Assembly: GCA_001949185.1 (NCBI GenBank)
Contig: BDGG01000005.1
Location: 744,001 to 808,000, forward strand
DNA: 64,000 nt
DNA from: Ramazzottius varieornatus
Lineage: Eukaryota > Tardigrada > Eutardigrada > Parachela > Ramazzottiidae
Direction of reading: 5' to 3'
The translations under genes were made by a program, and so were the position numbers. Position 1 is the stretch's first letter. Each line of letters begins with the position of its first letter. Of the stretch, positions 11,667 to 21,534 are shown piece after piece. The notes beneath the pieces are model-generated. The model had not been told where the DNA came from, did no database searches, and saw only the letters and a program-made list of their open reading frames with translations.

Positions 11667-14600
11667 CTAGGAGATTAGAAGGACTTGTAGGTCCATGGCG
11701 TTGGTTCCAGTCAAGCCCGTGAACAGCAAAGACCCAAGAGACCGACAAGTAGAAAAGAAAGCATACGAATCATTGTTTCCCAAGGACTTGTTAGCGTGAC
11801 CAAAATCTTCCGCTCTCGCGGAGGAGAAAGGAAAGTTAATTTGAGCGCCGGCGGCATCCGTGTTGTCTTGACCGTCCGTTCCACAGCTGGCGAAGCTTCC
11901 ACGAAGGTTCTTCAGACTTTCGCTTAACTCACCACTCAGTCCATACAGCTCCATTGCGAAAGCTAGAGCCATTTCCTGATTTCGACCACCCTTTCCGTGT
12001 CCGGTCACAGTTACCGTAGTCTCTCCTCCAGCCACGATACAAACAGGCAGATTCCAGTCGATCACAGGCGACAAAATTCCGTCCGATGGAAAGTAGGAGA
12101 AGCTAGGTTGTTCAGTCGTTAGACCCGAGCGGTAGGCAGCGACGTTCTTGACGATCAAAGCGAAATCCTTTGCTGCATCTCGGCAGTTCCCCTGAAGCCG
12201 GTTGGTCAGAATGACAGCTTGGTACCCTAACTGAATGGCTGTCCGCTTACAGACATTCAAGGCCAGTGTGTTGTTTCCGACCAGAATGTTGTTGCCTAAT
12301 GTCGAAGGAAGGGTACTCGGAGCGGAGTCGTCGCGTGAAAGGACTTCACGGACGTTTTCAGGAGCCGAATCCCACACTCCATAGGCCTTCACTATTTCAA
12401 CAGCATCGAGGTTCCTGGAATTTCCGGGTACAGTGGGCCCACCTCCGATGAGTTCTAATGGGTCTCCGATTATATCGGACAGGATCAACGAAGCCCACAT
12501 GACCTCACTGGAGATATGTTGGGCCAGATGTCCGCCTTTGATTTGCGACAACCGCCCGCGAACCACGTTGAGGTCCTGAATCGGCGCGCCTCTTGATGCT
12601 AGGGTCTTCGTCATCCACAGCTTTTCTTGGAGAGTTACTGGAGGAACTGGTGCACAGAGTAATGCAGAAGCTCCTCCGGATATCACGCATAGTAAGATAA
12701 CCGGATGTTGGACCTTCGAGACGAACTCGATGGCGGCTTTCGAGCTGCGTATGGAATCTTCGTTTGGTAAGTTGTTCCTTCCGGCGAAGAGTACCAGAAC
12801 GTTACATTCCTTCAGATGTGCCAGCCTGTAAAATAAGAAATAAACTAACAAACAATCTACACTGTTGGAGTTATTACGGTACTCGGACCGGTCAGAGTTC
12901 TCAGCTTGGGCTGCCGCTTCCGTAGGAATGATGAGTAGACCATCCTTCACGTGGTCCTTCAGTACGCCATACACAGATTCAAACATCCCCAGGGCTGCTT
13001 TACCAGCTCCAAGTAAACATACATTCCCGTTCACCTTTTGTGCGAACTTTTCCTCTCCACTGAAGTCGTATATTCGAACGGTAGAGTCCGAATCGACAAC
13101 CACGTGCTTCTTGATGAGAGCTTCCGGCTTGACTGCTTCTATCCCAGCAGTAACGATGTTCAAAGCAGCGGCTTGTGTACTAATGACGCGACATCGAAGT
13201 CTTTCACGATACTCCAAGGAACCATCGGTGTCCTTATGACAAAGTGCATCCGCAAACGACATAAGCGGAAAATTCTCTCGGGTTCTCTCGATCATTTTAC
13301 CCTTCGTGATTGAATGGACGATTCGCAGACTTTCAAGGAACGACTGGCCGGGGTACTTACATACTGGAAAGAATCTCACTGTCCAGAGCGACACGTTACC
13401 TTTGTGCTCGGAAGGCAGAACCTCATCAAAGTCTGTAAGGAACGACGAGAAGGCGCTGCCGAAGATCCTCAGCAGCGCCACGTTATTCCGAGGTACTTCC
13501 GCCTTGATATCATCTGCAATTCCGCAAAAGACCGTCACGAACAGGCGTTGACCGTTCACCGACACGACGACCGTATGCATTAGGGTTCCACAAGGCACGA
13601 TGAGTTTTTCGTCAGTGGTCCATGACCCTCCGGACTCGTTGCTGCAGTTACTGAGCAGGCAGTAAGCTTCGACCTGTAACGGTTGGAGAAAGCAACAGTA
13701 CTCCAGGACAGACTGCGGTGAGATGGAGCTCTTCTCATTAACTATGGAATGCATAGTGGTTGTATTGATGCCGAGAGATGCCTGAAGTTGTCGATCGTCG
13801 ACTAAGGCATCCAAGTACTCCCGCATAGTGCCGAGATGGATGAAGCGGGACTGCGGTAGGAAAAGTACTTGGATGGGAACGTCGTGAAGAGTGTCGAACA
13901 GAGCCCTCCGGACAGACCTCATCTTCTGATCTTTGGTCTTCTCGATGTATTTCTCATCAGCATCTGTTCAACAAAAAGACGTTAGAATCCCAACCCGCAA
14001 TTCCATATCCATCGAATATAATGATGGAATAAAATATCACTTTGGATTAGTTTAGTCTGAGTTGGTGGTTACAAACCTTTTCCGAGGGGGCGCATGAAGT
14101 CTCCGTAGCAGTCAACTTCCACTTCCGGTACGCCATATTTCCGGTAGAATCCGAATAGCTTCTCAGCCACGTTCATGTCCATCCAGTAAGCACTGTCGCT
14201 TATCACGCAAGGTTCCGAACGGGCAGAATCCTCACCGCCGGGTTCGCTGCTTACATCCAGCACAGCTCCTCCTTCTTTCATCTCTTCGATAGATGGCTTT
14301 TGGAAAACCTTAGAGCAGGAAAGAAATGCTGGCTCCTGGTTCGTCACGCTCCTCTCGCACACGAAGACTCCATGGGTCGTGCCGATGTGTAAGCTGGAAG
14401 GATGCCCCAGGGCGACGAAGCCCGAAGCGGAAGTTAGATGAGCGGGTGGTGGAGAGTCTAGCACGAAGAGCTCGAGGTCGTCGGACGCCGTAACAAAGAT
14501 TCCAGGCTGCATCAGCGGAATGAAAGGCAAGTACATGGAGAGCTTCAAATCCAACATATCCCAGTCACCGCCAAACCCTGCAGCGTGAAAAACGAACCGT

Positions 14601-15098
14601 AGAACCATTGCTGGCTCAGCTGGAGAATATGCACTGTAACACGTACCGACCGGAAGTGGCATAAACAGCTTGCCCAACACGGAAGCTGACGGCAGACGTT
14701 GACTCCATCCTCCCGCGTGGATCAGCAGGACCTTTTTCGTTTTCAGGTCCGTTTCCAGAAAGCGTCTGTGCAGTTCTTCGAGTACCAGAAAGGTAGATCC
14801 ACCAGCTCCTGTAAGCATATAAGCAGCCTCTCAAAAGAATCCCGCCCTCCCGTATTCATCATGACTATTTGGTACTGTATCTGCCTTGCTTAAGGTGTTC
14901 GGTACATACCGATCTTGCATCTGGGGAAGGGACCCTTGTCAACAACGACAACATAATAGGCACTGGGAACTTCGTGGTGCTTTTTTTTCAGGTCGATTTG
15001 AATCTGGAATGCGCGACCTTGCTCGGCATCGCAAGCTGTCAGTACTACGATGTCCCAGAAAGCATCCTTGGTCCCTTTCAAAGTAAGAGCCGTCGAAT
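11667..15098 (-). CDS. FPGT-GLYCTK: Fused L-fucose-1-phosphate guanylyltransferase and glycerate kinase
   Basis: Exons 15098-14910, 14808-14077, 13963-11667; about 1,070 aa visible, N-terminus missing. The first part matches FPGT (GTP + fucose-1-phosphate to GDP-fucose in salvage): FWDIVVLTAC, KVLLIHAGGWSQRLPSASVL, FVALGHPSSLHIGTTHGVFV, VDCYGDFMRPLGKG, IQVLFLPQSRFIHLG, SLWTVRFFPVC, LEYRERL. Without a stop it runs (near 13185) into a whole GLYCTK-type glycerate kinase: VCLLGAGKAALGM, VISGGASALL, LSQIKGGHLAQ, GGRNQEMAL, CGTDGQDNTDAAGA, LTGTNAMD. In human these are separate genes. A 50-63 bp intron may lie at about 12826-12888, because an unusual stretch interrupts the kinase there; no donor fits both consensus and frame. 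The first exon was not found; the frame is open to an acceptor at 15099. Confidence 0.85.
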
Positions 15099-15181
15099 CT
15101 GCATACAAAAACAAAATGACACTTATGACTTTATGGTGAGATAACACTGGTGAGATAAACAGACGGAGAAAAGTTTTTTTG

Positions 15182-15302
15182 GGATATCGGCGAATGACTT
15201 TCACATGATCGCTTCCATAAGCGGCGCACATTTCAGCCAGTAATAATGGAAACGTGCGCCACTTGAGATGGCGATCATGCTCAATTCATTTGCCGACATC
15301 CA
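15182..15302. mobile_element. Palindromic hairpin element, copy 2
   Basis: A nearly complete copy. Left outer end GGATATCGGCGAATGA, right outer end its inverse, TCATTTGCCGACATCC. The inner arms are GCGGCGCAC and GTGCGCCACTT, with loop TTTCAGCCAGTAATAATGGA. It lies upstream of the first exon found for the FPGT-glycerate kinase gene, possibly in its intron. Confidence 0.8.
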
Positions 15303-15497
15303 ATCTATACGAACTTCCGGATGAATTACGCACTAGACGAAACACCAACTTTGTTTTCTTTTTATCCATCAACTAAAATACATTTCGACGTGAAAACCAC
15401 ATCTCGACCCTCGAGACGATGACCAAGAACTGAGTACACCAGCGTACAGTACGCTATGGCAAGAGAAGTTTGAGAGGAAGAGCCAAGACCCAAAAGA

Positions 15498-17549
15498 CTA
15501 CTCAAGTTCACGATCCAGATCAGCGGCCATCTGCCCAAGAGTATCATCGTCATCACTAAACAGATGCTCATCAGGACTCGAACTCGTTGAGCTAATACTG
15601 AACTGGTCAGACTTCAAATGCGTGCTAAACTCATCTTCGTCACTACCATCCTCTCCGAATGCCTCATCCAGCTTCCTCTTCAATGACACAACTTGCACCT
15701 CTTCAGCTTCTTCGCACCCTTCATGAACATTATCCTTGTCTAGGTTCGAGTCCGACGCTTCGGGAAACTCTTCCTCATCATCGTCATTCCCACCCATGGC
15801 TTCATCGATCTCATCTTCCATGTCTTGCAAATCCTTGTCGGAAATCGCTTGGAGGTACGAAGGCTGTCCCTCTTCCGCGGTATCTTGCGAGGTTGAAGGC
15901 ACACTTTCACTGCTCGGGACATTTCTTTTGGGAAAAGTGGTGCTCGGTGGAATAAACTTTCCTCCTTCCTTCAAAGGATACAGCCTTTCATCGACCCGTT
16001 CCCATCTTCTGATACACTCGGTTAACCATTCAGGCGAAACCACGAAGATGTTCCCTGCTTTTCTCGCTTGTGTAACTTTCACCGTACCGTCTTTGCTTGC
16101 AATCAAGTGCGTGGTTCTGTTAGCTTCGATCTTTTCGCTCAACACCAAATCATCATCGACGTTCGCCCCGAAAGACTTCGCCAACGCAAACGCCTTCTCC
16201 TTCTCATCTGACTTCACATCGTGAGGAAAAAGCCCGGTGAAAACCAAGTTACAGTCCTTCAAGACCTTCTTGCGAACGTAGGGGACGATGTTTTTCAAGT
16301 CCGGAAAGTCAGGCGATGAGGGAAGAACCTTCTTTCCTTGGGTTTCGTTCTCGTCGTAGATTCTGTAAAAAGCACTGTGAATTGTTAACAGAGCTTGTTT
16401 GAGGTACAGAAGGTAATCGTCAGCTTCGTCTTCCCCTTCATCAGCGAAACGCGACTGGTACTGGTTCCTGACTGCCTCGGAAGACTTTGCTTCCTTGTTC
16501 TTTGTTGAATCGGCTGTGGTCTCTTCGCTTGATTGACCATTGATTTCTTTGGTTGATTGAGCTGCTTTCTCATCGTCGGCTGATCGGCCTGATTTCACTT
16601 CCGGCGAAATCCCGTTGGCTTTTTCCGTGCTTTCTTTCAGACTTTCCTTGACTGAATTCTTCCTTGGAGGAGCGTTGATGTCGCCGACGTTCTTGAAGTA
16701 GTGATAAGGTTTAACATGAAGGAGATTTGGAGCATAGTTCCACACGTCGTCACGATCGTCGATGATACAAACCATTTGGTCACCAACAGGGAAGATCGCC
16801 TTCATATTCGCACTCTTCAAGTCCGCTTCCAAATGTTCGTCTCTCGAGAGGATCCGATGCGAGAACAACGATCCATCCGGATCGATTATCTTGGCGATGT
16901 GATGAGCGTACAGCCGCGTACCCAGAGTGAAGATGTGCAGCTCGAAGCTCTTCTTCAGATCTTTGAGGAAGTCCAGCAAGCCAGGACGCAGCTTTGTATG
17001 ATACCACGGATATCTCTTTCCAGGACGAAACTGGAAATGGTGGATATCGGTGCGTTGATTACTGACATTTTCCATCGTCGTGTGGATGATAGTCTGATCC
17101 AGATCGACGATCAGGACTAATCTTCGCGATTTCAGTAGCTTGGTTAGATCATCTTGCCCAAGACGAGAAGCGTGCTCGTTGCTAACGATCAACTCGGGAA
17201 TATTGTGGACGACAGGGACCGCAGCTGTGATGGTCGAGTGTCGTGCTCCAGGAACACCGTTCAGTCGAAGATCAGCTCCGCAATGAGCGCACATGTCTTT
17301 CATGACGATGGAATGCGGGCAGCCTTTCTTCATCCGGAAGAGCGGAGTTCCGTCCTGAACTGTATCGCCTTCTCTAACGAGGATGTCAAGGACGCTGCCC
17401 ATGAACTTCGCACGTAGACGAACGTCTGGTCCATCAAAGAGAATGAGAACCTGGTCTTTGCGAACCACTTCGTTCTTTTGGACTTTCAATCTGATGACTC
17501 TTGCTTCTGGGCTTCCGGTGAAAGAAACTGTCTCCAAGTCGTCGTCCAT
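15498..17549 (-). CDS. CTDP1: RNA polymerase II CTD phosphatase FCP1
   Basis: Single coding exon, 683 aa from ATG 17549; the frame is open upstream to an acceptor (TTCATTCAG, about 17610), so a coding or untranslated exon may precede it. FCP1 removes phosphate from the heptad repeats of the largest polymerase II subunit and recycles the enzyme. N-terminal biotinyl-lipoyl-like region (residues 5-75), then the FCP homology domain with the catalytic DLDQT motif at about residue 150 (both aspartates present), HTKLRPGLLDFL, FTLGTRLYAH, FSHRILSRDE and CIIDDRDDVW; a linker; a BRCT domain at about 430-525 (LVFTGLFPHD ... SPEWLTECIRRWERVDE); and an acidic C-terminus ending LGQMAADLDRELE, like the tail that binds TFIIF. 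All key motifs present. Confidence 0.93.
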   Translation of the reverse strand: MDDDLETVSFTGSPEARVIRLKVQKNEVVRKDQVLILFDGPDVRLRAKFMGSVLDILVREGDTVQDGTPLFRMKKGCPHSIVMKDMCAHCGADLRLNGVPGARHSTITAAVPVVHNIPELIVSNEHASRLGQDDLTKLLKSRRLVLIVDLDQTIIHTTMENVSNQRTDIHHFQFRPGKRYPWYHTKLRPGLLDFLKDLKKSFELHIFTLGTRLYAHHIAKIIDPDGSLFSHRILSRDEHLEADLKSANMKAIFPVGDQMVCIIDDRDDVWNYAPNLLHVKPYHYFKNVGDINAPPRKNSVKESLKESTEKANGISPEVKSGRSADDEKAAQSTKEINGQSSEETTADSTKNKEAKSSEAVRNQYQSRFADEGEDEADDYLLYLKQALLTIHSAFYRIYDENETQGKKVLPSSPDFPDLKNIVPYVRKKVLKDCNLVFTGLFPHDVKSDEKEKAFALAKSFGANVDDDLVLSEKIEANRTTHLIASKDGTVKVTQARKAGNIFVVSPEWLTECIRRWERVDERLYPLKEGGKFIPPSTTFPKRNVPSSESVPSTSQDTAEEGQPSYLQAISDKDLQDMEDEIDEAMGGNDDDEEEFPEASDSNLDKDNVHEGCEEAEEVQVVSLKRKLDEAFGEDGSDEDEFSTHLKSDQFSISSTSSSPDEHLFSDDDDTLGQMAADLDRELE

Positions 17550-20500
17550 TCCTTCCAACTTGAGACAGGATAAATATCGACGGACTTTACTGTCGGGATC
17601 AGTATCCTGAATGAACTAACAAACCAAGAGGTATATCATATCACTAGAAGAATTAGACTAGCATCCTAAGATTTGTAACACATCTGTGAAAGCAGCCTGG
17701 ACACCCCGTCACATAACAGGCTGTCACAGCCATCCCTGAGCCACTTCCATCAACTCATACAGTCCAAGTCATTAGTCGTTACTGCTATGTATGGTTATGA
17801 TGCCATCGAGAAGATCCTAGTTTCCAAGTTAGCAAATTCATCCACACTTACCTCTAAGCTTCTGGTAACGATCGAGAAGATCCCGCATGAAGTTGACAGT
17901 GCTGCTCATGTTCTCCGTGCTGCTCATCCAGCGATCCCTCCACAGCCACGAAACGCTTACATGTGTATTGACCTGTCAAGAAGATGCTCTTAGGGCGAAA
18001 CTGCTCAGTGCGTGCAGTCAGTGGTTTCCCTAGCAGTCCAATAAGGGTCCGACAACTTTAAGCCCCCAGATTCAGGGCGCTACGACATGAACCCCTACTT
18101 TTCGACTGACCGAGCCATTTCCGTCAACCGGACAACATCCTGAAGTTTGAAAAACCGTTCGTATCACGCATTAAAGCAATAACCCGAGTTACCCCGGGTT
18201 TTCTGAAACGGCGAGTCCATTTGAGCAAATCGTCTGACTGAAATTCGCAAGGAAATGATGCTTGTCCCCACCCCTTTTCGGTCAGACTGTCCTGACGGAC
18301 CGACAGAAAAGAAACATTTGTAGGATCCGAGCCAGTTGGCCAAACCCCCGACGACTGCAGATTAATCTACAGTACTACGAAGTGAAAGTCCATTGACCGC
18401 TTCAGCAGTCTGCAGCGTCGAAAAGCTCCTTTATTGGGAATGTTGACTAAATAGATTTCGACAAATTGCTTAGCTAATCAGCCGTTTTGTCGTTAAGACA
18501 CCGAACAGCGGATCAAGCACGCTCACAACGCGTGATAGCACACCTTTCAGCCCAATCTGGCAAAACAGCTGATCCCCGCCTAAATGAGTCAGTTGCCGAT
18601 TGTTACGTCAAACTCCCAATCGAAGATCTTTACGTGGTAGTTAAGATCCGTGAACTCCGGGTTCTGCAGACTAATCCGCAAATATCGCGGGATTTAGCTA
18701 CCTTGCTAAGATCCTATAAGGTCTTCCAGTATGAAATTGCTGTTCTCCGAAAGCTTGCTTCAAAACACTTATTGTTACGTGGAACGAATGAAGGAGGAAG
18801 TGCTGCTGTATCAGTGGGAGAAGAATCTCCTCGATGGTGTGAGCGCAAGTCGTTATATAGAGAAAGTGGAAGCAGTACATCTAAAAAGTAGAAATACGTG
18901 TAAAAAGCGAAGGAGAGGCGGAGAGTTTAGATGATTCATGGCTTAAGCAATAAAAACGGCAGAGCGAAACGCTGAAAACGTACACCCGAAGCTGCATATT
19001 AATAATGCAGTAAAATGTCATCGTATTATACTTTGGTCAGATATTTTGATCCCCTCTTCTTTACTGACCAAAGCTTATGTTGTCGCCTCCCGTCTCAGCA
19101 TAAGGCAGCTCTACTCCAGCTTCAAGATAAATTTCTGGAGCTGCTTGTGTCTGTGACGTAATTCTGAAAATTTTATTGTCCTTGTTAGAAATTCTTTTGT
19201 CGCCACCAGAGCTTCTAAGATTATACGTTTGACGTGAAAACTTAGGGGCTATCGATGGCCCGTTTCAGTTTTGGCAAAGCATGACCTCTTCGGAAAACTG
19301 CTAGGTGGAAAAACAGGGCTCAAAAGTATTAGCTTTGTCGCCCGAAAAATCTTATTCTCCTCGCGGCCTGGGCGGACCAGATTTTCTTAAACTTCACACA
19401 GCGGTTGAAGACACCCTGAAACACTGACTCAGAGCCTCGTTCATCAAATCCATCAACAATACGGCCAAAGAAATCGGAAAAAACCATCTCCCCACTAAAC
19501 TGGTGCACGTGGTTTGTCGGCAATTCACCACCTGCTTTTCAAAAACTTCTCTTCAAAAACCTCGAAGGAATATTTTTCTGGTATCTTTAACGGTAATGAC
19601 ACAATAAAGATCTTAGTACAAAATGACACTGTTGCCGGTGTGATGGTGCAGCTGACTATGCGGCAAAAAATTCGTATAGTGGTCGTGGTTGGACATGCGT
19701 TGTTATTATTCTAAAATTCTTCCTTAATAAGTCGTGTTACGACTTTTAAAAGAGATTCTGAAGTCCGACCCTAAAAAAACAGGAAGTTCAAGCTGAAAGA
19801 CCTCATAGAAAGACTGTTCGGGGTGCCCGGACAGTGAGACCGAAGTGAGGTGGAACGGGACTAGTCCCCTTGTCAGCAGAAGCGTCTTCCTGCAGTAGAA
19901 ACGGATGGGTACATGAAATCATAAATCAGCAGCCAGTGGTAGATTTCCAACCTAAAAAACTGCTCTGTCTCTTATTTTTGGGGGCGAAATTTTTCGAGAG
20001 CCATTCATCCGGAAAATGAGGAGCATAGGGTTCTCGGTTGACTAAACAAATCATCAGCCGACAAGCGTTTCTCGCGTTCTTAGCAATTGTTTTACATGTT
20101 ATTCACCTGGACAGATCTAGCCTTTTCTGCGAGTGGTGAACACATTGAAGGTGTGGCTGACCTGTTGTCCACTAACCAACTTGGGGGTTGCTGGTGGACC
20201 CCAATTTTACTAAAAATTGTCGGGTCTTTTGGCCGGCTAGGAATATACTACTGCCACCGCCGCACCGCGTGTACCCGTCCGGTTCATTAAAATATTGGAA
20301 AAACTTTTGGGTAAATGTAAGCGAGCGTAAAGTTCAAGCGAGAGCTCCAGTCTACCGTTCGTGAAACAGCTTGCGAGAAGTACGATCCGGAGTTCTTGAT
20401 GTTTCTGTGTAAAATAAGTGCCAGAGTTCTAGAGAATACAAGACGACGGTAATGTAGATAAGAAGCTAGAAGATAGAATTCAGTAGACATAGTATCATTG

Positions 20501-20595
20501 ACCGCATTGTGCATTGGTGAAAGACGGAGGTGTGAGTTAGAGCATCGTTTCTCGAATTCAATCGTAAGCTCAGGTGGAAGAACAAACAAATCCAT
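17550..20595. other. Three-kilobase gap without a recognised gene
   Basis: This holds the 5' region of CTDP1 and otherwise no recognised gene. On the minus strand a small exon-like frame at about 17930-17853 (ATG-SSTEN...NFMRDLLDRYQKLR, then a good donor) looks protein-like, but its phase does not join to CTDP1. Plus-strand frames at 18487-18891 and 18731-18934 are open but unlike any family I know. A 10-bp inverted repeat (CTTTGGTCAG / CTGACCAAAG) spans 19032-19076. A 102-codon minus frame directly follows the CNEP1R1 stop (20595-20287) and is most likely 3' untranslated. Confidence 0.45.
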
Positions 20596-21265
20596 TTAAC
20601 GAGGTTTCAGTATGAGCTTTCCTTTTCCGTCGCACGACATGTTAAAGTCCTTCAGCGTCGTCTTCACTCTGGTAGATATTCTGGAAAAGAAGAACGGTCT
20701 TTAATATTGATGCGAGTCTGAAAGTCGTGCTCGTAAACCTATCGCTTTTAAGATCCGTTTCTGGCTACAACTTACATAGTGGACGCTACGACTCTATGAT
20801 GAATGCCGGTCAGAAACAAGATTACAAGGCACAGCGTGCACAGGACAAAAGCAGGATGGTTCAGAAGCGACTGCCAGAACGAGACTTGCTGAGTCAAGGG
20901 ATCCAGGAGCCATCGGAAGGTCGATATCACAGTTAACATGGATGTCATCGTCAGCACAACTGCGAAAGTTATTGTTAATGGTCTGGACAACAAGACTGCC
21001 AGTCAGCTAATGCAAGAAGACGTACTTTGCCACACTCTGGCTGTCTTCCTCGGGTACGCTACAATCTCCTGTATTCGATTCTCGAAAGCCTTGAGATCTA
21101 CAATAAGCCGGGACTGTTAGTTCTCATGATGGCAAGTGGCAATGCAGATAAAAAGACAACGGGCATAAGCTTACCATCCAAAACGTTCTGCTCAACATTG
21201 GAGTCTCCCTTCTCCCTCGCACGTATGGTTGCGTTGTTTGGGAAGCCTAACGGCTTTCGAGACAT
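20596..21265 (-). CDS. CNEP1R1: Nuclear envelope phosphatase regulatory subunit 1
   Basis: Four small exons, 21265-21175, 21097-21026, 20959-20776, 20680-20596; all junctions GT-AG and in phase; 143 aa. CNEP1R1 (TMEM188) is the membrane partner that stabilises the CTDNEP1 phosphatase, which dephosphorylates lipin and so controls phosphatidic acid use at the nuclear envelope and ER. After a variable 30-residue start comes LDDLKAFENRIQEIV, then two hydrophobic segments (about residues 53-70 and 89-107) separated by the signature RWLLDPLTQQVSFWQSL-LNHP; then GIHHRVVAST, FNMSCDGKGKLILKPR and the stop. This is the family pattern from end to end, at nearly the family length. The divergent plus-strand side carries an ETS-like motif at 21526. 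Confidence 0.95.
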
Positions 21266-21525
21266 TTTCGTCCTTCAAGTTCAGCAGACACTGAACTTAG
21301 TGCTGATCTGACCAGGAGGAGTCCTGAAGGACTAGGAGTAGGACAACCAGTCAACCACAAACCCGGAGAAGCTAGCTGCTAGAAGGGTAAGCCAGTGTGT
21401 AGCAGCGGGGTTCCAGACGCGGGGTTCCAGCTCCTATCGTCCATCAGCGATCAATGCGCAAGAAGACGCGAAGGCTTGATCCCAGTTACTCCCAAATGTC
21501 GAGTGCAGAAATGGCGAGGATTGCA

Positions 21526-21534
21526 ACTTCCGGT
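21526..21534 (-). promoter_or_regulatory. ETS-like motif upstream of CNEP1R1
   Basis: ACCGGAAGT on the minus strand, 261 bp upstream of the CNEP1R1 start codon. It matches the motif seen near other gene starts in the window. Confidence 0.35.

Noticed and set aside
17853-17930. Minus-strand exon-like frame ending at a perfect donor, upstream of CTDP1
   Set aside because: Joining it to the CTDP1 acceptor near 17610 gives a stop after one codon; no other acceptor restores a frame. It may be untranslated.
18487-18934. Two overlapping plus-strand frames of 134 and 67 codons
   Set aside because: No motif or family match, and no supporting splice pattern.
19760-19900. GC-rich segment resembling a structured RNA
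   Set aside because: No tRNA, rRNA or snRNA pattern could be matched by eye.
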